Below, piece by piece: positions 26,501 to 39,078 of a stretch of DNA of 64,000 nucleotides. The stretch lies in contig NC_053126.1 of the NCBI RefSeq assembly GCF_010015445.1, positions 14,448,669 to 14,512,668 of the forward strand. Direction: 5' to 3'. This DNA comes from Perca fluviatilis. Its lineage: Eukaryota > Chordata > Actinopteri > Perciformes > Percidae. Position numbers and translations under genes: made by a program. Below the pieces are notes generated by a model. The model worked only from the letters and a program-made list of their open reading frames with translations. It was not told the origin of the DNA and searched no databases. Position 1 is the stretch's first letter. Each line of letters starts with the position of its first letter.

Positions 26501-26684
26501 ACAAAATGTCCAGAAATCATTTCAGTGTCTGATTGCAATCAACATACATCAACAACGCGAGTCAAATCTAAATAATACAAACATTCTACAGTGTGACTCA
26601 ATAGCTAGGCTACTCACCTGCAGCTATGAAGCCTCTTGCCAGAGCGTGGGCCACCTGGCCTGCTCCTATGAAACCCACACTCAT
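23506..26684 (-). CDS. pycr1: Pyrroline-5-carboxylate reductase 1 (seven coding exons, 321 aa)
   Basis: Exons are 26684-26618, 26490-26420, 26292-26113, 24971-24750, 24620-24528, 24143-23980 and 23674-23506. Their phases agree and total 966 nt (321 aa; human PYCR1 has 319). The enzyme reduces pyrroline-5-carboxylate to proline with NAD(P)H in mitochondria. It begins [19 protein letters not shown], with the GxGxxA dinucleotide-binding loop. Next come [51 protein letters not shown] and the dimerisation-domain signatures [13 protein letters not shown] and [20 protein letters not shown]. The last exon reads [12 protein letters not shown] before a divergent tail. All introns are GT-AG except intron 3, whose donor is AAG|GCAAGT (GC-AG). 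Intron 3 also holds a perfect 38-bp palindrome. Synteny with mafg and myadml2 favours pycr1 over pycr2. A 5-base 5' leader (GTAGA) behind a CAG acceptor (26690-26691) shows that a non-coding exon lies upstream. Confidence 0.97.
26018..26055. repeat. Perfect 38-bp palindrome in pycr1 intron 3
   Basis: The left half ATAGCAGTACTGGACAATA is followed with no spacer by its exact reverse complement. The flanks (26017 and 26056) do not extend it. There is no sign of a larger inverted-repeat element around it. Confidence 0.97.
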
Positions 26685-26930
26685 TCTACCTGTGAGTGTA
26701 CACAGAGTTAAACACTTTAGCAGGGATTAATCCATTTTAGCTCAACACATGATTTCGACGACGTCTAACTACTGGTATGCGGCGTGTATCCTCTTTACAG
26801 CTCTTGGATGTTGTGCTGTAGTGGTAAACAAACTACTACTTCCTTATTAAACGAAGCGAACGACATTTCCGAACACACTGTGGCAGCAGCCGTACAGTAG
26901 CCTAAATGCATTCGCAGAGCAAAAACTTAC

Positions 26931-27060
26931 GAATAAACTGAAGAGCCCTTATAAGCTGACCGACTGACCGAACCAGCAACCGTTTAGACACCTGGAATTA
27001 CAGCACTTTTGACGTGGCCCGGATATCTCGCGCTGTAGCCATACTGTACCTGTGGAGATA
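26931..27060 (-). promoter_or_regulatory. pycr1: pycr1 non-coding first exon and promoter region
   Basis: On the minus strand, TTTATTC|GTAAGT gives a strong donor with exon end 26931. It would splice to the CAG acceptor 5 bases before the pycr1 ATG. The upstream DNA (26.94-27.16 kb) is CpG-richer and includes ACGTGG/GTCAAA-type motifs but no TATA box. A reverse CCAAT (attgg) read on the minus strand appears at about 27119-27123. The upstream boundary is approximate. Confidence 0.55.
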
Positions 27061-27210
27061 CATTTAACTGACAAGCGAGAATGCTTGCATGTTTGGGGCA
27101 ACACGTAGCCTACGTTTGACCAATCGCAGCGGTGTTGGTAATAACTTTGGGGCGGGTTCTTTAAAGCCGAAAAGCTAGTTGCATCAGGTTGTGTTGTGGG
27201 GGAGAAACGT

Positions 27211-27279
<69 letters not shown>

Positions 27280-27290
27280 GGAGGAGGAGG
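27211..27290. repeat. (ATG)n-(AGG)n microsatellite
   Basis: About 23 GAT/ATG units followed by GAG GAG GAG GA. It gives Asp-run and Met-run frames on the plus strand that are not genes. It lies upstream of pycr1 and downstream of myadml2. Confidence 0.95.
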
Positions 27291-27599
27291 ATGCCAGAAC
27301 TGGTGCTACAGTCAGAAAGCATGAAAGGCAGAGACTATTTCCAGGGAGACAGAAAATTCAGCCTGACCCAGAAACCAACCTGTAGCCTAGTTAGCAGCCT
27401 AGAGTAAAAATAGGCCTACATTTTGGGTTTGTATATTCAGTGCTTCCATTAGGCAACTCGTTTAATATGTATCAGTATCATGTTTATTTATGTTAACCAA
27501 ATACCCCTGTAGAAGCGGAGTAGGGATAACAACATCGGCACAACTTCACCTACTTCCAAGGTGCATGGAGAAGGGGGGAAGTCTGAAGAGGTAAAACTC

Positions 27600-27725
27600 T
27601 CGTATTATACATGGCCCATGGTAAAACTCCTGAAACACTTGTACAGAACAATTTTATTGTAGACCAACGCATTTCGGCTTTTGGCCTTCACCAAGGTCAA
27701 CACATTACAACAAAGAACATTTAAA
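27600..27725 (-). repeat. Dispersed repeat with 'gccgaaatgcg' motif
   Basis: Read on the minus strand it runs 'gaccttggtgaaggccaaa', 'agccgaaatgcgttggtc', 'tacaataaaattgttctg'. Versions of this (a family tail with 'gccgaaacg') are widespread in vertebrate repeats, often as transposon 3' ends. Family assignment is uncertain. Confidence 0.5.
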
Positions 27726-28147
27726 TAAGTTATGAAGCATACGGAATACACTTGACAGTGATAAAAAAAAAAAACTAACTTTGTACTACTACTAACTTTG
27801 TGTGTAATCCTAGGAATCTGACAAAATGCCTTTAAGGAAACTTTTCTAACACTGTGGCCTACAGACAACAGCATGATTTATAAATGTCTAGTGCACTATC
27901 AAATACTGAAATATCAAGGTAATTTGATTTAATCAGGCTATGAATCAAATATACTTCAGCAATCAACTTGACCAATTTTGATTTGAACATTTGCCAATAT
28001 ACAAATGAGATTTATGATGTCACTGTGTAAATCTTTCTTCTGAAAGTTGAGAGTGAAGGTTCACATATCAATTAAAACCTAGCGTTACTTCATACAAAGC
28101 AAAGGGTACAGAAATCAAAAAGACCAACAAAAGATACTGTTAAATCT

Positions 28148-28153
28148 TTTATT
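28148..28153 (-). terminator. Candidate poly(A) signal AATAAA for myadml2
   Basis: AATAAA on the minus strand, about 760 bases past the myadml2 stop codon, would give a 3' UTR of ordinary length. Confidence 0.4.
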
Positions 28154-28912
28154 AAACATGGCACATATCAGAAATATAGCAAAAGCAATGATATTCTACT
28201 ACATGATTGTGCTTCTCCCAAATAAAATACTGTGATACTGTCAAAGTTTTGCCTTTAAAGAAATCCATGTATCCAACACATTTAACATTCAATGGATGGC
28301 AGGAAACTCCTAATGAACTTCAATATTATTATTTTTCATATTATTATTACATAGCCTATATAAGAACAAGATGTGGGGAAAAAAAACAGCAAAATGGCAG
28401 GAAAGCCGAAACCAAAAGCTATGTTCAGTGCATACCTTGTAGACTTAACATATGCTATTCATCTCTGTGATATATCTTCATCCATTTTAGTGTTTACATC
28501 CATTTTAATACATACTAATACATAAATAAATTGCATTTGTACTCTGACTGACATAACACTGTTTTGATATTCTAAACATTATCCCATACTCCCATAGGTC
28601 TGTTCTGTAGGCAACCACCAAAGGAATCTGGAGCAGAGGGATGTCACCTGGCAGTCTCTTCCTGGTAGGTCACTGTAGAACTGGGGAAAGGCCTTTTAAG
28701 TTTGTAGAATAGGGTAATACTGTCAGTTTTGCTGCTTACAGGTGATAAATACTGATATTAAAAAATCCAATACAGATAAGACACCATGAATCTATGGATC
28801 CAAGGGAATGAGTCCTTCACAGAGACCTGACTGTGTAGAGCATTGTGGATGTGGCCTCAACGATTCTCTATTTGTCTTTAAATCTCAACAGTCTTTAGAG
28901 GGGTACATTTTT

Positions 28913-29824
28913 TTACACAGCAGAGCTGGAGACAAAGCGAATCCTCTGGGAGTAAACAAGGTCTACAAAATATAGGATCATGTTGACGTTGGTGAACACG
29001 GCCACCACTAGCTTACTGTCCCATGGACATTCTCCACGTGGGCAGTCCTCAGGACGAGTAGTGTTGCCATACTTTTTGTCAAAGCTGAAGATGGGCCAGA
29101 TCAGTGCAGTACTGAGGTAAAGAATCACAGCGAAGAAGGTGTAGACAACCACAAACCGGTCGAAGGGGAACCGCAGGGCAGAGGTCCTACCAGAAACTGT
29201 CAGTATGACCACTATCACGGTGATAGAGAAGCACAGGCTGTACACCACCACGCAGTACTGGGTGGCAATGTAGAGGGTGTACTCACTGTCATTGGCCAGG
29301 GCCCCAAAAATAATGCAGGCCACAAAAGCCTGGACCACCTTGAGTAGACCGGACACAGTGGCCATGTAACCCACCACAGCTCCCGGCTTGGCTCGAGTTA
29401 GGAACACCTCAGCACCGTAGGGAAAGCAGCAGACGCTGGAGCAGACAGTGACAGCAATGCGGTACATTTGGACTTCACAGCCCTCATCAGGGCACTCTGT
29501 TTGGAGGAAGTAAACAGGGTAGACCACAGAGGCAGTGATGTACATGAGTGTTGCCAGCATGGCAAAGGCCACAGTGAAGTTATCCCAGGAAATGGGCATG
29601 CATGTGTGGAGCCGCGTGATGTCCAAGGTGAACACAATCAGTGTGACAGCAAAGCAGAAGCACCACACGAACATGCAGAAATGTCCGTAGGAGGCGCTGT
29701 AGCCTGCGCTGTGGGACACAAGGGCCATTATGGTGCAACCGAGTAGCAGTTGGCACATTCGGGCTGCACCTAAAGGTGACAGCACAGCTTCTTTGTTGAG
29801 GTAGTGTCCTCCGTGAGAATCCAT
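28913..29824 (-). CDS. myadml2: Myeloid-associated differentiation marker-like protein 2 (303 aa, single coding exon)
   Basis: This intronless frame encodes a MARVEL-domain membrane protein; its molecular role is not established. I take the start at 29824 (MDSHGGHYLNKEAVLSPLGA) because it aligns with the family N-terminus (human 307 aa, MEPPGGAYLHLGAVTSPVG). The open frame continues upstream through what looks like an intron end (GCTGCTGTAG|GGAGA at 29841-29842). Several hydrophobic segments are seen, as expected for two tandem MARVEL units of four helices. Conserved stretches are WDNFTVAFAMLATLMYITA, YMATVSGLLKVVQAFVACII, FGALANDSEY, FDRFVVVYTFFAVILYLS and, near the end, CPWDSKLVVAVFTNVN and LVYSQRIRFV. 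Position between pycr1 and notum matches the mammalian locus. Confidence 0.96.
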   Translation of the reverse strand: MDSHGGHYLNKEAVLSPLGAARMCQLLLGCTIMALVSHSAGYSASYGHFCMFVWCFCFAVTLIVFTLDITRLHTCMPISWDNFTVAFAMLATLMYITASVVYPVYFLQTECPDEGCEVQMYRIAVTVCSSVCCFPYGAEVFLTRAKPGAVVGYMATVSGLLKVVQAFVACIIFGALANDSEYTLYIATQYCVVVYSLCFSITVIVVILTVSGRTSALRFPFDRFVVVYTFFAVILYLSTALIWPIFSFDKKYGNTTRPEDCPRGECPWDSKLVVAVFTNVNMILYFVDLVYSQRIRFVSSSAV

Positions 29825-30655
29825 GGTGCGTGTTGTCTCCCTACAGCAGCTGTTTTTTTGTGAGATTATTGACGTCCTGTTCTTTGTGTCTTTGTGTCCT
29901 TGTGGCCAACTTTTTTTCCCCGTCACAGACCTCACCCTCTCCTTGGTTGCCTTTTATAGATTGGCCTTAATTATAAATGTCTGTAATTCTTCCCTGAGCT
30001 TGCTTTGTAATTATAGCAGTGTGCTTAAGATCAAGTTACATTCATACACTGTTATGTAGAAGTTTGTACAGTAGCTTGTAATAGTAAATTACATTTAATT
30101 AGACCTTTAAATAAGACATATTTTGAATTTTTCTTTTGTGTCTGAAGTATTGTCTCTACTTGTCTGCACAAGTCTATAAACTATGCATACAGAGTAACAT
30201 TTCTGTAAATCATACAGTATCAGTCCTTTTATAGTGTTTAAAAAAATTTAGTTTAGAGGATTTAGGTTTAGAGATTAAAATTGTATACTGTTCTTACTTA
30301 AAACTGTAGTGTACAGTATGTCCTCAGAAATCTTGGTTTTCGCTTGCTTACTGTCTTCAATTACCGAGTTGTCCAGTTTATCAAAAAGTTCAAAGTGGAG
30401 TTAGGTCCTCTAAAAGTCAAATCCAGAGATCAATCTTCCAACAATAGCCCTGTGTGCAGAACAGGTGGACTAGTTTGTTGTCCTCTCAGTCAAGTTCCAT
30501 TACACAGTGACTTGATCCTTGTAATTTCTTCACTGTAGGCCCTTTACTGCCCGTCAAAATCACTCAAAAATATTGGCTCTGTCTCTTGCTCTTTGTCTTG
30601 CTGTTTCTGTCTCCTTTTGCCTTTTGGATTTGGTCTCCCACTCTTTCTTACTCAC

Positions 30656-30790
30656 ACAAGACACACACCCTTCCTCCTCTGTGTGTTAGTGTGCACTCAG
30701 TGGATTGCGAGGAGTGGTTGTTTAAATGAAAGTTTGTGCCGAGCCAAGGGTTACAGGCCTTGCCAGCTCTATAAATAGGGGGTCTATATT
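30656..30790 (-). promoter_or_regulatory. myadml2: Candidate myadml2 promoter with a MEF2/TATA-like site
   Basis: CTATAAATAG (30769-30778) fits the MEF2 consensus and, read on the minus strand as CTATTTATAG, could also serve as a TATA-type element. About 115 bases downstream is a good donor, CTTGT|GTGAGT (exon end 30656). This would be a short non-coding exon joined to the acceptor just before the myadml2 ATG. An E-box-like CATGTG lies just upstream at about 30812-30817. A muscle-type promoter would fit the muscle-enriched expression reported for mammalian MYADML2. The model is inferred. Confidence 0.4.
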
Positions 30791-31892
30791 CCACAGAGGG
30801 TGGGAGGCTACATGTGGCAGCCAGTATGGGAGTCGTATTTCTAGGGTGCACCCAGAGAGGCTGAGTCAGAGCACCCTCAGTAAGAAACTGGCATTTATAC
30901 ATGGTATAATGACAGGGAGGGAGTCTAAGACTTCCATTAGAGGCAGAAATTACATACAGGTCCAGAGGGATGATTATGCATGAGTGATTGCAGATTTGAG
31001 CGATGCATGTTGGGAAGTGGAAATAAATTAGTAGTTGCTTAAAATACTTTAACCTGTGATATTAGTATGCTGTGATTTGAAGTCTGGTACATTTCAGCTA
31101 AATCCTTTTTCACTCATTTGCTGTATGTGAGTATGGTGGGATTCAGATTGGAAGAGAGAAGAAGACAATTTCCCAATGAGTATATTGACTCTGCCTTTTT
31201 TAAAGGGGCTGGATAACAGAAAACAATTTCCTACCTGTCCCATGTCCTGCTTTTTATGGCCTGCCCAAATTACAAAATCCATTAATAAGCACCCTATGTC
31301 TTTGCCCCATCCTATGCCTGTCTTGCTATGGATCTATGAGTGACATTCATTCATAATTCACTCAAAACACATTATTGTCCAAGATTGCTTTGTGGAAAAG
31401 ATACATGTATACTAGCATGGTCATATGGAGAGGTAGGAGAGCTGATTGATTTGATGAAATATATACATTTCAGTGCTAAACTCTTATTATAGTAAATCAA
31501 GTGTGGCATTTGGACATTGGCTATGGATCCATTATCCAATACATTTGACATCATCATTGAACCAATTATCCAATGCCAATTGTACACCTGCTCTGTGTAG
31601 ACTGCTCTATGTGTTTTGCCTCATGTCTTTGTCCATTTTGACTCGGATGAAGACACAGTAGGGTGGAAATGTCTTTTTTAAGCCTACTTAGATCTGCAAC
31701 AAACGAAAGGTCGATCTGTGTGTAATGACGTGTGTGAGTATGTAGAGCAAGTACTAATTGCAGGGCTCACTGCTCGATCTCTGGCTCCTCCTGACCACAT
31801 GTGGAAATGTCCTTGAGCAAGAAAATGAACCCCAATTACCCCCAATGCCTTGCATCGACATGTGAGTGTACAGTATGTGTCAATAGGTTATT

Positions 31893-32071
31893 TTTTTAAG
31901 ATCTTTTTTGGGGCTTTTCCCTTTATTTGAAAGTGGATAGACATGACAGGTGGAGAGAGATGGGGGATGACATGCAGCATAGGGCAGCAGGTCGGATTCG
32001 AACCATGCGCCGCTGCAGGACTCAGCCAGCATGGGCAAACGCTCTTACTGGGTGAGTTAGAGGCCGCCCCA
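31893..32071 (-). mobile_element. tRNA-derived SINE with 16-bp target duplication
   Basis: Read on the minus strand, it starts GGGGCGGCCTCTAACTCACC (A-box region). It then has a perfect RNA polymerase III B box, GGTTCGAATCC, a body with CTGCATGTCAT and CTCTCTCCACC, and an A-rich tail. The same 16 bases, gtgtcaataggttatt, flank it at 31877-31892 and 32072-32087: an exact target-site duplication from LINE-driven retroposition. The intact duplication suggests a fairly young insertion. Confidence 0.93.
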
Positions 32072-32503
32072 GTGTCAATAGGTTATTGAAAGGCAAATTG
32101 TAAAGCAACTTGGATAAATCACTGCAGTCCTTTAATCATAAAAACAGTGAGTGCACAAAATAAGACTATGCTGAGTAAGGGTCACAAAACATGGACTTGT
32201 TTTGTAGACTTCTTATTTTAAGAATGAGATTATCAGTTCATCATGTAATTTCCTATTAGTTATGGGTCATTTTCAATAAAAATACCAACATTTCTACCTG
32301 TCACTTTACCCACTCTGAAATATTTTGCTAAAGTATAAGGTGTTGAAAAACCTTTGACTGACAGTTTGTACACACTAAGCCTCATCTATTATCAGATATG
32401 TCAAAATGGTGACAAACTGTTTATGGAGCCTGAGGGAGCTGTTGACCTTACCTCCTGCTAAAGGTTTTTGTGAGGCGAGTGTAAAATGGGATGATACCTA
32501 ATT

Positions 32504-32679
<176 letters not shown>

Positions 32680-34216
32680 GACTGCACGGCCATTTTTACC
32701 TTGTAGTATATGTAATATGTCTTTTCTTTTAGGTCTGATACAAAGACATGCAATCAACACAAAGAGAAAAACAGCAATGTATTTACAATTTACAAAGAAT
32801 CACTTCTCTGTGAAAATAGCACTTATAAATATGATTTACATAACAAAATAAATATGTAAATTACCAATGTAGCTTGAGTTTTTTTCTGTTAAAAAATATG
32901 TTACAGAATAAAATTACAATTAGTAATACCTTTCCTTCTCTGGTATGATGCGAAATAGAGGTCCTTTAAAAACATAATTTTTAAAGACATCATTACATAC
33001 AACATTGTCATTATATTAAAAAGTGATCTCTATTATGAAATATAAGAAGGGAGTTACAATAGTGAACACTTGAAAGGACCTGTACAAATACTCAAAAAAA
33101 TACACAATACAGGATATCTGTCTCCCTTTAAATGTTCATTGCATTGATATGAGGAATGCAGGACTATTTACCTAATTTTGGGTTTTAACAGTCTATCTAG
33201 TGATGATGTGGCCTGTGAGAAAGAGGTATAGACTAGATGTAATGGCACTGTGGTGTTTGTATAGTTACTGATAGACCGTCAAAGTGTTTCGAGGTCCACT
33301 GTAGTACCACAATCAGCACCAGCAAACGACTAAACCGGGAATCGTGGCATCATCACTGCAGTCCAAACCACTAGATTTCAACACTATCAAGTATGAGTTA
33401 CCTTTTCTCTAAACCCAGGATAATCACAACAATAATATGAAGTTTGGAGCATTGTCTGTCTTTTATTTCTTTTTGGCTACTTTCATTAGCAAGGAATAAC
33501 ATCTGATATTTGCAGCTTTATTTTCAGTAGCCTAACTAATTCAACCTGGTTTTATACCACAAGCTGATTAGAGGAGTATTGGTGTCAGTTGTCTCTCTTT
33601 ATCGTTCTTGCCATTATTTTAGAGATGAATACAACATTTTCTTTCTGATCCAGTGCCTTTCTCACCTGGTCATATGCCCATGTTTCTCCCTTGATGTAAG
33701 TTTTTGTGTGATAAGAAACTATAAAACAGTTTAACCAAAATTATACCCTTATATACTCTATAGTGACTACTTAACAAAGACAGCATCCTTACGTCATTGT
33801 AGTGTGTTTTCTTCTTTAACAATGACTATATATAATCTATATGGAAGGATGAAAATAGTATACAAAACAAAACATCAATGAGCATCCTTAAAACTGGATT
33901 ACATTTGTGATATTTTTTCTTTTACAAAGCAAAAGATAATTTAAATGGAGAGTAGCAGAGAGTTGTGCCTTGTCGTGGTGGCGTGTTGCCCCTGTACTTT
34001 ACCCGTTGTTTGGAAAGGGATTGTGGGACAAATCTAAGCCCCCTGTGTTTGACTGAGGCTTAGACTAAAGTAAACAGGATGCCAGAGGGGAGTTGATTAA
34101 AGTTAGAATGGGTTGTGAAGGTGGAGTTGGAGGTATCAGGCATGGAAGACTGGTCAAAGAGACCAGCCAGCCCTGCTTGGGCTTAGCTTGTTGATGCTGT
34201 GTGCATGTGTGTCCCT
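32680..34216 (-). other. notum: notum 3' flank / probable 3' UTR
   Basis: No other gene is seen here. Two AATAAA signals on the minus strand (33517-33522 and 33462-33467) would give 3' UTRs of about 0.7-0.75 kb. The 32.7-33.4 kb part is AT-rich and featureless. Confidence 0.45.
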
Positions 34217-37200
34217 CTAGCTGCCGCTGCTAAGCATGCCCAGTAGCTTGCTGGGGTCCATGCCCTGCTGCTGGGCCATCTTCTGCACATCAAAGCCCAT
34301 GTGCATGAGGAACTGAATGACGTTCATCTCTTGTCCTGTGAACTGGTCTCGGATTGTGGGGCAGGTGGGGTTGCAGTGTGGCCAAGGGCAGCTGTCGATC
34401 AGATGTACGGGGCAGCCTTTGGGTGGCGCCTTGTTGTTCCTGTTGTCGTTGAGGCTGCGGTCCCAGCAGTGCAGAGCTCGTGGCAAGGAGGTGCCTTTAA
34501 CCTGCACATCAATCCAGTAACTACAACACAAGAGGGCGCTGTCAGATCACAGGTAGAAAGTCTCAAACACAAAGTTTAGTATCCCCTGATAAAGATACAC
34601 TGGAAACGGGGCTTTAAAAAATAAATCATACTCACTTTCTGGTGATAACTTCATGTGATAGACAAGCTGGAGCAAACATAGCCCTGAAAATAGAAATAAA
34701 AAAAACCCCACATAAACCAATTTGAATCCATGGAATAATCCTACGTAAATTATCTTCCTAAATTGCAGGGACATTGCCTTACGGGACATCTTTGAGTGTG
34801 TTCCTCAGCTCAATGCCCAGGTTTTGGATGTAGCGCCACTGGCCTTCCTGCACAGGCTGGCCTGTTAGCTGGATGTTGTCCACTGTCAACTGGGCCTCGT
34901 CAAACAGCCACTGGACAACAAACACAGGGCCTGCACAGGTAGAACGAAAGAAAAAGATTAATATAGTGCATATATATAGTATATATCTACTCGTGTGCCA
35001 CGCAGGTATTTTGGGCTTTCATGTAGTAGGTGCATTTGACCCCAAACTCACTTTTTATTGATGGGAAGACTCTATATCCAAAGAAACAGTTCCACTCCTC
35101 TCCTTCATGGGTTTGCCTGCACCTCTCTGGCACCACTCCTCCCCAGTACCTACAGATGGGACACAATGTCTATATTAGCAACCTGATGAACTTAAATACT
35201 AAATACTAAAATAAGTCTCGCAAAATCTTGTCCCTTTATGATAATATCCACTGCCTCCCATACTTGATGCCTCTCTTGATGGTCTCAGTGGGGGCACAGC
35301 TGACAGCATCCACGCAGTCCGTGCAGTGGTACTGCTTGTTGTCCAGGAACCAGCCGGAATCAGACAGGCCTCGCACTTGTATCCCAGTGTGGCCCAGTCC
35401 CTCCAGCTGCTCCGCCACATGGTCCACGTTTAGAAGGACCCCGGTACCACCCGCACTGCACAAATAATTATGGCATATTCTTATTAATACCTATACAGGA
35501 ATATGAATGAAATGTTGAAGATTTTGAATTTGAAATCGCAAGCAAAATGTCCACACATGAACATACCTGCTTCCTGCTAAAAGGAGGACTTTTGCGTTGT
35601 CCAGACCTTTGTTCAGCAGGTCCTTCACAACCTCCTGAATAATCAGTGAGCCCATGAAGGCATATCCACCTACACACAACACAAAGGGAATAGCACTGTA
35701 GAATAACACTTTTCTTAAAGAGGGTTACATATTACGTTTGTTTTGATGATTCTGTAATGTCTTACTCTGCTCCGTTTTGGCTGTAGCGCCGCTCCACACA
35801 TCGCTGGAGCAGTACGGGATGAACCTGCACAACCCACATCAAGTTAAAGTTGCTAGCCATGATTAAAAATTGAACTTCTATAAACACTAAATGTGAGTCA
35901 ACTTACACCATGTTAGCATTCCACCAGTGAGGGTTTTCCTCAGGCAGCGGAGACAGGATCCCCGTGCCTACAGAGACAGATCAACATGTATCATTAGCCA
36001 TCCTGGCACTCCCAGACACATCCTCTTCTTCCTCATCATCATTACCACGTGGATTACAGTTATTACTCTACAATGAGAGGGAGGCATTTATTTTCCTACA
36101 TTAGCGGGCGCCAGGTAGCCCTACACCACAGCTACATTATGACGGGGTGACAGATGCATCTGATCCTTTTAATTACTGAGGCATTACAGTGGGGTCTGGC
36201 TACTTTTTTCACCCTGTTAGGGGTCAGGATTTGCTTCAGGCCACAGGTGAAGTAACATTGGTGCTTATGAGAGCAAAGTGAACTATACAGACTAGCTGAA
36301 GCTGACCTGTTTTAGTTTGGGGCCACTTGGATGAGCTCATCAATCTCCTCATGGTTTCGTATCTGCTGTCACAGTTCTCCTTGTTGAAACAGTACCAGCC
36401 GCCTGGACATAGATACACAAAAAAGCAAAACATGGAGAATTTATCACAAACATTGTATACAATTATTCATCATTCTCAATTTGGGAATGAATGGAGAAAC
36501 ATAATGAAATGCGTTAAATTAATACTGACCCTCTAAGAATATCAACCACCGTCTGCTGCCTCGAGATTCTTTCAGGTAGTACCTACAAGAGACCAAAGAA
36601 TAAAAAATCAACACATCATAGCAGACGTGTCAATAAAGCTTGAATACACCGTATGTGAATATGATTCTGTATTCCTCAAGGTTTATTTTACACCGCCTGC
36701 ATAACAATACATCTTAACAACAGATGGATACAACCACATTCCACAATAGTGATAGGGTGCTCTTTCTTCAGAAGGATGAGATAAACACGGAAAAGTAATA
36801 CCCTCGCTGTTTCTACCATCAGTGACGTTATCCAACCATGAAATATAAACACATACGACATCATCACTTTAATCCAAACAAGGATGTCCTGTCACTTTGT
36901 TGATTGCTATCTCTGAAAGGTGACAAGACAACAGCAAAAATGAAATTCCACCAACATAAATTCAACGAGTACACGAGAGAGAACAATGAGGTTGTGTATA
37001 GTTTGAACTTAGGAAACTGATATAGTGAGATAAACCATCCCCTATCCTGTTTGTACTGTAGATGCCAGGTGATAGTGTTTCTCATGTGTAATGCAGAAAG
37101 ATTAGGTAATGTACCGTCATAGTCTCATTACGCTGAGCTTATCGTTTGCCAACACACACGACATGGATAAATTGTAGGCTACGGCCCATAGGAATGATAT

Positions 37201-39039
37201 AAGATGTAACGCAGCGTTTGACGTGTGTAGATGTCTACACACAGTATGTCATTTATATATAGGACCCATATATGTCAAAGTAAATGCCCCGTAAATGAAC
37301 CCTGGGAAAGATTAAGTGAATTTGTTTGTGCCAGGCTAAGATTTAAAAAAGAATGCATGATAGAATATAAGAAGTGTGCTGTGTGTTGTCAGCCCAGAAG
37401 AGGGCAATGCTATCATCATTCTCCCATGCTGCTGGATGTCCTCATGTCAGACGCATCAATAACTTTTTTTTCAACAGGATTTTTCTTTATTCTTTTATCA
37501 CCAAACTTTCTGGTATGTTAAGTAGCTTTAGCCACTTAATTAATAAGAAGCATCAAATTTGCTTATGTGATGCTGATATATATATATAATTATTTTTTTC
37601 AATCAGTATCCACCCGACTTTACCAATGACAAAACTCAAGGGATTGCCAAAAACACTTCAGTGACTTTAAAGAAAACAAACTTGGCTGTAGCTCTGAGCT
37701 TTTTGCTCAGACTCTGAATCATACTTTGGCTGCAGTTAATGTCTTGTACTATTATTGTAAGCCACAGTCAATGATGTAGACTGAGGACAGTGTGCACTCT
37801 ACCTCCAAACAATAAAGTGAAGGCGGGCTTGGCATGCTCAACGAGTCAAGGGGGGAAAGGCGCTGCATCAACCCACTCACGCTAACAAGTGCAACTCACA
37901 CAGTTCCACCTTCCTGTCTAGTGAATGATTTTACTCATCTTTGTTTGACGGTAACTGTAACTGTACCCTTTTATATAGCTGATGGATTAGCACGTCAACT
38001 GAGAACAGCCACAGTAGGGAATAAAACGACCATCTGCCAGTAACTGTCCCCTGCAACTCTAAAGAGCTAAGAGCTTTACCGCGCTAACAGACAGCTCTCT
38101 CCAACAGGCACTTTGGGTTTTACAGGAATTAGACAGGATAGTAAATCCACAAAGAGACATAGAAAAACCCATTTCAGTCAAGTCTGCCCATCACTGAACT
38201 GGTCCCAGATCTTATACACGGACAGTCTTTACAGCCTCCTAATATGGAACGGACAACATTAACAGTATAGCATTTATATAATACTGGCAAATAATAATGA
38301 CTACACAACATGATAGTGATTCAACTGAGCTTTTCAATATTTTTGCTATGTTACTAGTAAATTAGGGGCATGAGGGGGCATCTTAATAGGAAGTTTGTAT
38401 GATATTTAAAAACTTTATTCTTGTGATGCAGAATAATGTGTTTGAGACGCAAGTGAAATCCACGTTCCTTGGGCTGTGGCTTTTAAAGACAATTATCATG
38501 TAAACATCATGTAAAAAATTACAACTTTCACAACTTCTATATACACCTGCAATCACTCAATTATCAGTATTATATGTACAAGAATCAGTTTAACCTACAG
38601 TGCTCAATTTGACTCCCTGCAAATGGAACATTAAAGAGAGTCTATATGACTGGGCATAGTTTGTGTATTATTATAAAATATAAGAGGCAGGGGATCTGTC
38701 TGATATTAATATGCTTTTAGTGCCATGGCTTATCCCGCTTTAGTAGGGAAACCATGGAGGCTGTCTTACTGCCAAATGGATTTTCTGCTTAACATTGTCA
38801 ACAGTTGATATCATGGCAAACAAATGTAGTAGTGATACATTGTTTTCCTCATGGACTCATAGACTGAAAATAAGTTTACCAAAAACTACTACGAGCCACT
38901 GACAGCAAATTGTACACGTTTACAGTTACAGTAGCCAAGTAGAAAACACATAAGGCCTACTGTTAAACGGCTGTAAAATCATAATTCCACAGTGTGCGCA
39001 CTGGGTGCCATCATCAGAGAGAGAGAGAGAGAGAGAGAG

Positions 39040-39078
<39 letters not shown>

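Noticed and set aside
27179..27407. Poly-Asp and poly-Met frames
   Set aside because: They are a pure ATG/GAT microsatellite in two frames.
29825..29935. N-terminal extension of the myadml2 frame
   Set aside because: The extra 37 codons cross a likely intron end (TGTAG at about 29841), and family members begin at the position matching 29824.
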